The notes under the pieces: generated by a model
Told to the model about the DNA's origin: nothing
What the model saw: the letters and a program-made list of their open reading frames with translations, nothing else
The model's database searches: none
Assembly: GCA_017893485.1 (NCBI GenBank)
Contig: CM030366.1
Coordinates: 46,808,283 to 46,872,282, forward strand
DNA length: 64,000 nt
Source of the DNA: Hemerocallis citrina
Lineage: Eukaryota > Streptophyta > Magnoliopsida > Asparagales > Asphodelaceae
Direction: 5' to 3'
Shown here: positions 29,580-39,464 of the stretch, piece after piece
How positions within the stretch are numbered: position 1 is the first letter of the stretch
How the letters are laid out: each line of letters begins with the position of its first letter
Position numbers and translations under genes: made by a program

Positions 29580-31397
29580 ATGCCTCCTAGAAAAGTCAGA
29601 TCCAGAGGGTCCAACCGAGGACCCAACCCCGATCAGCAGCAAGAAATTCCCATCCAGCCTACCCAACAGCAGGGGAAACTTCCTCCTCCAGCGGAAGACC
29701 CGCTCCAACAGGACCTTCCTCCTCCTCCTCCGAATCAGCCACCTCCTAAGGGTCCTAACCCTCAGAAACAATCTCTTCACGAGGACCACGTCTCCATCCA
29801 CAATGCCTCTTCGGACTCTATGGCCTCCCATCATCCCCGAGCTTCCGGTCTCCGCAACACCGCCCTCAATCGGCAGAAGGATGAGGATCTTCGCCGCCAT
29901 CTGAATGAAAAGCGGGCCCGAGAGGGAACCTCCCGTCAACACCGTCCGGATGAGCGGTCTCCTCGCCGCCGAGAATACAGAAGGTCCCCTATCCGAAGGG
30001 GGCGGAGAGAGTCCCCCGAGCATTACCGAAGAAGGCCACACTCCCCTGCAGGTCGACAACAGCCTAGGGACAATGAGGCACCCATCACCCGTGCCGAGTT
30101 CCAGCAGTTCCAAGCGACCGTCCTACAAGCTCTCAGTCTCCGTCCCAACACCAATGCACCCAAGATCCCCTCTCCTCCTCCGGTCCGAAGTCCTCGCCAA
30201 CGGTCCCCATCTCCTCCTCTAGCTCCCAGCAACTCCCGGCATGAGCAAAGTCCTCGCCGCTCCAGGAGCTACCATCGTCGTAGCCCCCGCTCTCCCTCGT
30301 ACGAAGACGAGTCTAGAGGCTCAGCTGATTACCGTCGAAGGGACGACGCTGTGTACCGCCATCTCCATGAAATGGAGAGGCGCTTGGGTCAGTTAGACCG
30401 AGAAGAGGAACTTAGAGGAAGGTCCCTTCGTCCTAGCAGACCTCCTTTCTCCCGAACCATAATGGATGCACCTGTGCCGATCAGCTTCAAACCCCCTCAA
30501 TTTGAGACCTATTCTGGGGAGACCGACCCCGTTGATCACATCGAGAGCTTCAAGACCCTAATGCTCATCCATCAAGCTTCTGATGCTCTACTCTGTAAAA
30601 CCTTCCCCGCAACTCTCAAGGGTCAAGCTCGAGAATGGTACTCTCGCCTTGCCCCGTCCTCAATATTCTCCTTCGAGCAATTCGAGACCCTCTTCGTCAC
30701 CCATTTTGTAAGTAGCCGTAGAACTGAGAAGACCAGCATCTCGCTACTGTACCTCCACCAGAAGAAGGGTGAGAAGTTGAGAGACTATGTGAAGAGGTTC
30801 ACAGCTGAAGCCCGGTCCATAGCATACCTCGACCAGTCGGTCGCTGCAGCAGCATTTCAATCTAATGTCCTCAATTCCAAACTCCGCTCCTCCCTCGCCA
30901 AGAAACCCCCACAGAACTTTTCCGACCTCCTCCTCCGAAGCGAAAAGTATATTAGGGCCGAAGAAGCTGAGCACCGCCCCAACTTGGAGGGGTCTTCCTC
31001 CGGGTTTAAGAGGAAGGGAATAGAAGAGGAAGGAGCCAAGAAGCTCCAGAAGGATAATGTCGGCCAGCACCGACCTCCCCCCAGATTCGACAAGTTTACT
31101 CCCCTCACCACTAATGTATCTACCATCCTGATGGAAGTCAAAAAGGAAGGGATCATACCTCCTGCTCCGAGGATGAACACCCCTGCCAAGAAAAGAAATA
31201 AAGAGAAGTGGTGCCGTTATCACCGGGACCATGGGCACGACACCAATGATTGTCGGGCCCTGAAGAATGAGATAGAAGCCCTTATCCAGAGGGGGCAGCT
31301 GATCAGATTCGTAAGAAAGGACCGAACCGAACTTCGTCCCCTGCCCCAGGGGGCTAATAAGCGTCCGGAATGCGATGAAACACCCGACTTCGAATAG
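29580..31397 (+). CDS. Gag, right Tat element
   Basis: An uninterrupted frame of 605 codons from the ATG at 29580 (MPPRKVRSR) to TAG at 31395-31397. An in-frame TTG seven codons upstream is not needed as a start. Residues 1-150 are Pro/Gln-rich, and about 120-280 are rich in Arg, Ser and Pro with RS-like runs. The retrotransposon gag core starts near residue 300 (FKPPQFETYSGETDPVDH) and runs to about 470. A C/H cluster WCRYHRDHGHDTNDC lies near 543-557. Gag assembles the particle and packages RNA. The frame overlaps protease by about 23 bases in the +1 frame, so Gag-Pol would need a frameshift if still used. It is the only full-length intact Gag in the window. Confidence 0.85.
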   Translation: MPPRKVRSRGSNRGPNPDQQQEIPIQPTQQQGKLPPPAEDPLQQDLPPPPPNQPPPKGPNPQKQSLHEDHVSIHNASSDSMASHHPRASGLRNTALNRQKDEDLRRHLNEKRAREGTSRQHRPDERSPRRREYRRSPIRRGRRESPEHYRRRPHSPAGRQQPRDNEAPITRAEFQQFQATVLQALSLRPNTNAPKIPSPPPVRSPRQRSPSPPLAPSNSRHEQSPRRSRSYHRRSPRSPSYEDESRGSADYRRRDDAVYRHLHEMERRLGQLDREEELRGRSLRPSRPPFSRTIMDAPVPISFKPPQFETYSGETDPVDHIESFKTLMLIHQASDALLCKTFPATLKGQAREWYSRLAPSSIFSFEQFETLFVTHFVSSRRTEKTSISLLYLHQKKGEKLRDYVKRFTAEARSIAYLDQSVAAAAFQSNVLNSKLRSSLAKKPPQNFSDLLLRSEKYIRAEEAEHRPNLEGSSSGFKRKGIEEEGAKKLQKDNVGQHRPPPRFDKFTPLTTNVSTILMEVKKEGIIPPAPRMNTPAKKRNKEKWCRYHRDHGHDTNDCRALKNEIEALIQRGQLIRFVRKDRTELRPLPQGANKRPECDETPDFE

Positions 31398-32220
31398 GAG
31401 CGTGTCCTACACCTCATCCATGGGGGGCTCCTCCAACTCCTCTCAAAAGGCATTTATAGGAGAAGTCAATTCGGTCCACGCCACCCCTCCTCCCAAATGC
31501 CTCGGAGTGCCTGTCACGTTCTCAGACGAAGATCTCGAAGGCGTCCGCACCCCTCATTGTGATGCACTCGTCATCAGCCTCCACATGGCGAACTTCAAAG
31601 TGGAGAGGATCCTAGTGGACAATGGCAGCTCCGTTAACATTCTCTTCCTTGCCGCTTTTAAAGGCCTAAAGCTCTCCCGAGACAGACTCAAGCCCGTCGG
31701 CTACACGCTCCATGGGTTCACGGGAGTGCCAGTGACTATTGAAGGGGTAATCACCCTCGATGTTACCGCTAGCAAAACTCCTACTACCCGAACGGAGTCG
31801 ATGGACTTCATGGTCGTAGATGTCCCCGCAGCCTATAATGTCATTCTGGGTCGACCCGACCTAGCCGCCCTTGAAGCCGTCCCTTCTGCCTACCACCTCA
31901 AAATGAAGTTTCCCACTCGGGCCGGAGTAGGGGAAGTAAGGGGCAATCAGGAAATGGCCCGTAAGTGCTACATGACCTCTACCCTCGGACCCGTCCTCTC
32001 CTTAGAAACCTTGGAAATCCCCCAGGATGCTGCCCGGCCGACATCCGAGCCGCTGGATGAATTGGAGGAAGTGCTCTTCTCTGAGCAGGACCCAACTCGC
32101 AAGTTTTTTGTTAGCAAGACCCTCCCGTCTGCCCTATGCTCAAACATTGTACATTGCATCCGAAGGAACCGAGACCTCTTTGCTTGGTCAGCTGCAGATA
32201 TGCCCGGAATCTCCGAATAG
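31375..32220 (+). pseudogene. Aspartic protease region, right Tat element
   Basis: A frame of about 281 codons in the +1 frame relative to gag. The active-site segment LVDNGSSVNILF lies near 31614-31650 and YNVILGRPDLA near 31840. The family form DNG is shared with the left copy. The frame ends at a TAG (32218-32220) directly before RT. The left copy has a different lesion there, so this stop probably arose in this copy. In an intact element the protease would be part of Pol. Confidence 0.75.
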
Positions 32221-33530
32221 CTCTTAGTCCACCACCTCAGTGTTGTTCCGGGGTCCAAACCGGTTCAGCAGAAAAGGCGCAAGTTCGCCCCTGAGCGTCA
32301 GCTAGCTAAAAAAGAGGAGGTGGACAAGCTCTTGAAGGCCCGGTTCATACAAGAGGTGAACTACCCCGAGTGGTTGTCGAATGTGGTAATGGTGAAGAAG
32401 TCCAACGGGACTTGGAGGATTTGTATTGATTTTACTGATCTCAACAAGGCCTGCCCCAAGGATCCCTTCCCTATTCTGAGTATTGACACTTTGATTGATG
32501 CCACCTCGGGACATGAACTCCTCAGCTTCATGGACGCCTTCTCAGGCTACAATCAAATCCGGATGTTCCCTCCGGATATTCCGAAAACCTCGTTTGTGAC
32601 CGACCAAGGCCTCTATTGCTACAGAGTTATGCCATTCGGTTTGAAAAATGCAGGAGCCACATACCAACGCCTTGTCAACAAGGTTTTCCAAGCTCAAATC
32701 GGCCGAAACATGGAGGTGTATGTTGACGACATGCTTGTAAAAAGCATCCGAGGTACCGATCATGTGACCGACCTCCAAGAAGCTTTTGACGTTCTGAGAA
32801 AGCACAGCATGAGACTCAATCCAAACAAGTGTGCGTTCGGTGTCTCATCAGGGAAGTTCCTTGGCTTCATGGTTAGCCAACGAGGAATTGAAGCAAACCC
32901 TGAGAAAATCAAGGCCATATTAGACATGGCCCCTCCCAAAAATGTTAAAGAAGTCCAGAGGTTAACAGGCCGCCTAGCCGCCATAGGGTGCTTTCTCTCA
33001 AAGTCCGGGGAAAAATGCCTCCCCTTCTTCAAGGCCCTCAGGGGGGCTAAAGATTTTGAATGGGGCCAACAGCCACAGGAGTCCTTCGACCAGCTCAAAG
33101 GCATACCTCGTCAATCCTCCTCTCCTCAGCAAACCAATTCCTGGAGAACCCCTTTACCTCTACCTGGCAGCCTCCGAGCAGACTCTCAGTGCCGTTTTAG
33201 TAAGGGAAGAAGACCGGGCTCAAAAGCCCATCTACAATGTGAGCAAAGTACTTCGGGATGCCGAGCTCCGCTACCTGAAGATAGAAAAGATGGCTTATGC
33301 CCTGGTGATGGCTGCGAGAAAGCTTTGCCCGTACTTTCAGTCTCATTCGGTGGTCGTCCTTACCGACCAACCGCTGAAGCAGGTCCTCCACAAGCCCGAG
33401 ACCTCGGGCCGCCTTATGAAGTGGTCCAACGAGCTGAGCCAGCACGATATAACTTATCAGCCTCGGACCGCGATCAAGGCTCAGGCCTTAGCAGAATTCA
33501 TAGTTGAGAGTACCATCTCCGAGTCCAGCC
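32221..33530 (+). pseudogene. Reverse transcriptase and first RNase H, right Tat element
   Basis: The RT frame carries [52 protein letters not shown] and the catalytic YVDDMLVKS (about 32718). It is open until about 33100, where one extra A relative to the left copy shifts the frame. The first RNase H then continues in another frame ([31 protein letters not shown]). All diagnostic residues are visible but cannot be made as one protein. Confidence 0.85.
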
Positions 33531-34195
33531 AAACAATGAAGGGACCACCCGTCTGGTCGGTTTATGTGGACGGATCCTCCTGCAATGAAGGAAGCGGGGT
33601 AGGGGTCATTCTGGCGGGCCCAGATGACTTCATCCTCCAATACTCCCTCCGTATCAACTTCAAGGCCTCGAACAACGAGGCAGAATACGAGGCACTCATA
33701 GTCGGCCTTGGAATGGCTTGAAATGCAGGGGCCCAACGCCTTCGGATCTTTACCGACTCTCAACTAGTCGTCAATCAGGTCCGCGGCGAGTATGAAGCAC
33801 GGGATGACAGGATGGTTAAATACTTAGCCAAAGTCAAGAGCCTCATGGCACTGTTTGAAGAAGCCCTCATCCAAAGAATCCCCCGAGAAGAAAATGCTCA
33901 GGCCGACGCCCTCTCCAAATTAGCCTCCTCCTTCCTTCAAGGTCTCGAGCAGACCGTTTTGATAGAAGTCCTTCTGAAGCCAAGCATAGAGGAAGAAACT
34001 CTCGACTCTATAGAGACGTTGCCTGTCCTGCTCGAAGACAATTGGATGAAACCCCTCGTCGAATTCTTAAGGGACGGGCTCCTCCCCGAAGATCCTAAGG
34101 AAGCACGAAGAGTTAGAACCCGAGCCGAGCGTTACACACTAATCGGAGGTATCCTATATAAACGCTCCTTCACACAGGTAGACGGCCGGCCTTAC
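33531..34195 (+). pseudogene. Second RNase H (archaeal-type-like), right Tat element
   Basis: VWSVYVDGSSCNEGSG (first Asp), NEAEYEALIVGLGM (Glu), a TGA at 33719-33721 where the left copy has an Arg codon, then RIFTDSQLVVNQV (Asp) and NAQADALSKLASS (last Asp). The domain follows the normal RT-linked RNase H, giving the double RNase H arrangement known in Tat elements. It probably removes the polypurine or tRNA primer, but that role is inference. Confidence 0.75.
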
Positions 34196-35307
34196 CTGAG
34201 ATGCCTCTCCCCGGGCAAGCCGACTACGCACTGCAAGAACTTCATGAGGGCATCGGCGGGGCACACTCGGGCTCCAGAGCTCTTGCCCGCAAAGTGTTGA
34301 ATTATGGATATTTCTGGCCCACTCTCTTACGAGACGCCGAACGACACGTTCGGCAGTGCAGCTCCTGTCAGAAGTACGCCGACATCTGACGCCTACCACA
34401 AGTTCCACTCACTTCCCTATCAAGTCTGGTCCCCTTTGCAATGTGGCGGATGGATTTACTAGGGCCATTCCCACCAGCTCTCGGACAGTTCAAATTCTTA
34501 GTCGTGGCGATCGACTACTTCTCGAAATGGATAGAGGCCGAGCCCTTGGCCACGATCACCGAGAAGAAGGTTGTTCAGTTATTCTGGAAGAGCGTAATCT
34601 GCCGATTCGGCGTCCCTAAGGTCCTGATAACAGACAACGGAACACAGTTCACCGGGACTGCCTTCCGAGCTCTATGCGAGGACCTGGCCATCCAGCACCG
34701 GTTCTCCTCCGTTTCTCATCCCCAGTCAAATGGCCAAGCCAAAAATGCTAACTGACAGATCCTCTCCGGCATTAAGAAGAGATTAGATAAGTGTTCCAAA
34801 GGCTTATGGGTCGATCAGCTTCCCAACGTGTTGTGGAACTACCGGACCACAAAACGGACCCCCACAGGAGAGAGCCCATTTAATCTCACCTTTGGGTCCG
34901 AAGCCATCATCCCCCTAGAAGTCGGAATACCCTCTCCTTGTCTATTAGCTTATGAAGAAGAGCAAAACGCCAGAGACCTCCGAGCCAGTCTTGACCTGAT
35001 AGATGAAATCCGAGAAAGAGCTGCCATTCGTCAGCAAAGCTACCGAAGAAGGATCGAGTTGGCATACAACAAGAAAGTCCGCCCCACGGATCTCAAAGAA
35101 GGGGACCTGGTCCTCCGAAAGTTGGCCATCTCATTCCCAGGTCAGAAGAGCAAATTGGCCGCAAATTGGGAGGGACCTTACAGGATCGCCAAAGTGGTCC
35201 GTCCCGGCACATACAGACTAGAAGATCTTGAAGGCAGGGAGATCCCCAGGACTTGGAATGCTGACCATCTCTTAAAATACCAAGAGAGAGCACCAACGCC
35301 TCTCTAA
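34196..35307 (+). pseudogene. Integrase, right Tat element
   Basis: A frame change near 34196 links the RNase H linker to the zinc-binding region (HHCC type, ending CSSCQKYADI), where a TGA at 34387-34389 occurs. The core follows: WRMDLLGPF (first Asp), ITDNGTQFTG (second Asp) and HPQSNGQAKNAN, where Lys replaces the catalytic Glu present in the left copy. A TGA at 34753-34755 comes next. The C-terminal domain runs to the stop at 35305-35307. The frame change and the second TGA are shared with the left copy. Confidence 0.8.
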
Positions 35308-35484
35308 GTATTTCGAGATGTCGAACCGTTCCTCTCCTATTACTTGTAATGTTTTTTTTCTTCTATTTTACTCTTGTAATAACGGCTCGCAACTTTAGAA
35401 GCAGCCGGCCATTAGTCATCGATAAAGAGTTTTTCGTATTTTACTTGTAAAAATTGCTTACATCTCTCTGCCTTTACTCTTCAC
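35308..35484 (+). other. Spacer between integrase and tandem array (right Tat)
   Basis: Non-coding, T-rich. It matches the left element spacer at 5323-5515 in inverse orientation. A sense polyadenylation function is not expected here because the genomic RNA should run to the 3' LTR. Confidence 0.45.
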
Positions 35485-36180
35485 TCTAACGATGGTTCCG
35501 GAGTCTAACACTTGGCTCGATTCTACTCCGCAAGCTCGCTTCTAAGCGGGCTAGGAGTGGGTCGCCATTCGGAATTGCTCCCACGACCGTTGAACTCTAA
35601 CGATGGTTTCGGAGTCCAACACTTGGCTCGATTCTACTCCGCAAGCTCGCTTCTAAGCGGGCTAGGAGTGGGTCGCCATTCGGAATTGCTCCCACGACTG
35701 TTGAACTCTAACGATGGTTCCGGAGTCCAACACTTGGCTCGATTCTACTCTGCAAGCTCGCTTCTAAGCGGGCTAGGAGTGAGTCGCCATTCGGAATTGC
35801 TCCCACGACCGTTGAACTCTAATGATGGTTCTGGAGTCCAACACTTGGCTCGATTCTACTCCGCAAGCTCGCTTCTAAGCGGGCTAGGAGTGGGTCGCCA
35901 TTCGGAATTGCTCCCACGACCGTTGAACTCTAACGATGGTTCCGGAGTCCAATACTTGGCTCGATTCTACTCCGCAAGCTCGCTTCTAAGTGGGCTAGGA
36001 GTGGGTCGCCATTCGGAATTGCTCCCACGACCGTTGAACTCTAACGATGGTTCCGAAGTCCAACACTTGGCTCGATTCTACTCTGCAAGCTCGCTTCTAA
36101 GCGGGCTAGGAGTAGTTCACAAGTCGGAGTCGCTCCCACAACCGTCGAACTACTCTTACGATGGTTAGCGAGCCCACTAT
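35485..36180 (+). repeat. 111-bp tandem array between pol and antisense genes (6 copies)
   Basis: The motif AACGATGGTT or a variant recurs at 35488, 35599, 35710, 35821, 35932 and 36043, exactly 111 bp apart, with a diverged last unit near 36157. Each unit contains CGCTTCTAAGCG or a one-base variant, a short perfect inverted repeat. Because 111 is a multiple of three, one frame stays open across the whole array (35512-36168), but it begins and ends with the repeat and has no independent sign of being a gene. Confidence 0.95.
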
Positions 36181-36479
36181 TAGGTAAGGCTCGACTCATC
36201 TCGCAAGTTCGCAAGATTAGGAGACCGAAGTGCTGCTCGACACCACTGGCCGAACGCGCATGTCGCCGAACCGCGAACGAGCAAGAGGCCAGCTCAGGGA
36301 CCTCGACGTGATGAACACAGTCACAAACAAAACGACTACACAAAGCTCCAAAGGACATGCAAGTTCGAGAACGAAATGTTATTGATAATTAGGATACAGT
36401 GCAAAGCAACTCTTCCATACAACAAGGTTACAAGGCCTTAAAGTACAAAAATTACAATGCCGACCCACTACACTTGGCT
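36181..36479 (-). other. 3' untranslated region of the antisense cluster (right)
   Basis: Read on the minus strand this matches 3582-3904 of the left element. It includes a TATTGATGATC stop region, a T-rich tail, and the approach to the array. It is the probable 3' end of the antisense transcript. Confidence 0.45.
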
Positions 36480-36939
36480 TTGAAAACGATCATCAATGTC
36501 CCGTTCGGTCGCCAGTTTGGCAACCTCAGCCGTCAGTCCCCGTCAGTCCCTCTCCCTCCGTTCGAAGCTCCGCCACTACAGTCTGCAAGTGACGGATCTC
36601 AGAAAGCAGATCGTCCCTCTCCGCTGTTACTTTCGACAAATTGTGCCGAACGCACTGGATCCGAAGGGCATTGCTAAAGGCGGTCGACGAACCTTCGTCC
36701 TCTCCTATGGGGGTCATCTCGGTGATCCTGCTCTCCAGATGCCGGATCTCGATGTCTCGCCGACCTAGGATGAGCTGAAGATGGTTCCGCTCTCTTTCGG
36801 CTCGGCGCAATCCCAGCTCGACTTAATAGAGCCGCTCTCGGCACCTCGCCAAGCACAGCCTCGTCACCCCCGAGCCAGCCTCAACTCGAGCGTGGTCACC
36901 CGAGCGAGTGGGCACGACATCTTGAGCTACCACCACGAG
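36480..36939 (-). pseudogene. Antisense gene 3, right: truncated homologue of left antisense gene 2
   Basis: An exon starts at 36939 just after a CTTTTCAG acceptor (minus strand). It matches the N-terminal half of the left coiled-coil protein very closely (for example ERNHLQLILGRRDIEIR and EDEGSSTAFS). A short duplication around 36538-36550 brings in an early stop. Near 36500 the sequence jumps straight to the 3' untranslated region, so about 500 bp of the C-terminal half are missing compared with 2661-3581. It is a deletion relic. Confidence 0.7.
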
Positions 36940-37128
36940 CTGAAAAGAAGAAGAGACAAACAACAAAATTTCAAACATTGCCGAAGTCCAACAAATGAAG
37001 CCAATATTCCCAACGCAGCATCAGAAGCAAAGCAAAGGTCTTTATTCAAATAAAGTAGCTCTACATACAACTAGACCGACGCTACAGCAGAGTTTTACAA
37101 TAATTTAAAGGAACATAATACAACTTGT

Positions 37129-37959
37129 TTAGTGCCTCTTCGGAAGGGGAATGCTCCGGTTCAAGGAAACGCGGGGGCGGCGACGCCTAACCTCCGAGCT
37201 CGATTCCAAACCAGCGAAGCGAGATCCCCCATCGCTGCTAACTCTAACTGTGGCGCCAACTGAGGCACCGCTAGACGAGACAGCTACACTACTCTGAGCG
37301 TCAGCAGGACTCCGCCTCGCCGCAGGCAAACGAGTCGCAAGTTCGTAGAAAGTGATCCCTCTCTCGCTCTCTTCGCGAGTACACGACGTACTACGAACAT
37401 TGGCCCTCCCAGGCAGAGGCTTGAGCGACGCGATCTCTTCCTCCAGCTCGATAATCCTATCTCTCAGAACATCACCCTCTGTCGACATCTTCAGACGAGG
37501 AGGTCTTGACGAGCCCGCAACATTGGCACTATTGATCGCAAGACGTCGATAATGGGTGACCTCGATCCCCCTGTCTATCGTAATCCTCCTAAGCTTGTCG
37601 ACCTTGGCCAACAACTTTTGGCGCTCGGATGACAACTTCTCCAACTCGGAAGCTAACTTCTCTTCTTCCGCCGAATGTTCTTTCTCCGTTACCTCCAAGT
37701 GACGGATCTCGGCCAAGAGCTCGCTATTCTTTTGCTCGACAACAAAAAGCTCCCTACGAGTCTCACCTTCGAGACAAGAAGCTTAGGGTTGCTTCCGTAG
37801 TTGCTTCAACTCATGACAATACCCCCTCGCAGCTGCTTTTATCTCCTCCAACTTTAAGAGCATATAAAACCGCCTCTCTCGGCTATGGGAAAGCTCTCGC
37901 TTCGTTTCTTTCAGCTCCTTACGAAGATACAAAACCTCCGTGATCGGACCAAACTTCAC
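37129..37959 (-). pseudogene. Antisense gene 2, right: coiled-coil protein (extra paralogue)
   Basis: An exon begins at 37959 after a TTTTTCAG acceptor and stays in one frame to the stop at 37129, except for a single TAA at 37783-37785. Heptad-rich segments (LRKELKETKRELSHSRERR, then EEKLASELEKLSSERQKLLAKV) are followed by a Ser/Ala-rich tail. It is related to left antisense gene 2 (shared NVRSTSCTR and RGITFYE segments) but diverged well beyond antisense gene 3. The left element lacks this unit. It may be a paralogue gained here or lost there. Confidence 0.65.
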
Positions 37960-38796
37960 CTGAAAAACAAAGATAAATCCGATGCCCAAACACAAAATCC
38001 GAGGTCTAATACTTGGAGAATTTTTGGCCAAGCAAAAAGTGTTTTCATTCAAAACTCAAAAAGCTTTACAAGAGCGGTGGCCAGTCCGCAGTTAGGCTTA
38101 CACATAAAAAAAAAGACTAAAGATGCAACCAAGTCAGGGGTCGACCTTTTTGTTGCTCGGGACTTCCGACCCCTCGACGATTCCTATGTCCTCGTCCTCA
38201 TCGCCGCCCTCGGAGCTGTCCTCCTCTTCACCCTCGGCCTCTGTCTCGCCCGTGCCTTCGACACCGTCGGTCTGTCCCTCGGGGCCGAGCATTGCCGAAG
38301 GAAGCTCCTCCTCCCCCTCCACAGGGTCGTAGAAGTGGTAGGAGGAGGTGTCGAACCCCAGGTTTCAAGCTGCGATATGAAGTAGGGCTCGGCCGTACGC
38401 ATCGTCCATGTTCTTAAACATGTGCTCCTCGGCCTCTTGCTGGACAGCCCTCTTCGCCTTCGCCACCTTCGATTGGTGCTTGGCCATGACCCTTTCGGTC
38501 TCCTTCCGAGCTTTCTCCGCCTCCGACCGTGCTTTGGCCAGCTCCTCCTTAAGCGTGGCATTCTCCTTCTCCGAGGCCTCGAGCTTGGCTGCCTCGTCCG
38601 CCGACCGCTGCATAGCTTCGGCCAGCTTCGCCTCCAACCCCGCCACCTCGGCACCGCGCTTTGCCGAGAGGAGCTGCTCAGCTTCAAACAGCTTCACAGC
38701 TTTCGCACGCTCCGACCTCTCCCGGTCGTACAGCACCGTCAGCTCCTGTTCTTTGCTCGCGAACTCTTCGAGCAAAAAGTTGAAGTGGCAGAGGGT

Positions 38797-38888
38797 CTGA
38801 AAAGAGAACAAACAGTTAGAATCCGGACCTAAAAATTTAGAAAATTTCGAAAAAGATGCTTCAAGGCAAAGGTGTTCGGTCTACTTAC
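38797..38888 (-). other. Intron 2 of antisense gene 1 (right)
   Basis: 92 bp on the minus strand with a GTAAGTAG donor and a GTTCTCTTTTCAG acceptor. It lies at the same phase-0 position as the left intron 1770-1851. Confidence 0.8.
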
Positions 38889-39388
38889 CGACATCGTGTT
38901 CCGAGCAATCTGCATTGTAGCGTCCCCAACCTCTCTGGACTTAAGCGCCGCTCGGTCCTTGGGGGTCGGCAGGTGCTTCACCGCCTGCATACAAATGTTG
39001 CCGTCCCCCAAGAAGCCGTCGACCTTCATTACTTGCCAGTCGGGGACGAAGATCTGCTTATGCTCCTCGGTCAGAATCTTCTTCGCTTCGGCGGTGAGAG
39101 GCGGAACTTGAAGGGCTAACGCGCCGCTCAACGACCCGGGAGCATCTGTCTTCGCCGTTGGAGTCGGCACATCCGAGGAAGGGAGATCGGAGGCCGTGAC
39201 CTGGTCTTGCTCGGGATCGGCATCCGGGAGCACGACCACCTGCAGGTCGGCGGTCTTTGGGACCGAAGGTATCTTCGGTGCTCGGCCACCCTGAGGCCCT
39301 GTCGAGGGTCTCTTCTTCTTCTTCGCCTCCTGCTCCCTAGCCGCCTTGGCCTTCGCCATCAACGCCCTATAGTCCATGCCGGAAGACT

Positions 39389-39464
39389 CTGCACAAACCG
39401 AATGAAAAAACATAGAAAAGTTTTCAAGAACTTCAAGAAAAAAGTAAAAATACTAGAGGCATAC
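39389..39464 (-). other. Intron 1 of antisense gene 1 (right)
   Basis: 76 bp on the minus strand with GTATGCCTC donor and TTTGTGCAG acceptor. It splits the same proline-region codon as the left intron 1240-1323. Confidence 0.75.

Noticed and set aside
35512..36168. Repeat-protein gene across the 111-bp array
   Set aside because: It is fully explained by a period divisible by three; no start context, and absent from the left copy. Kept only as an observation.
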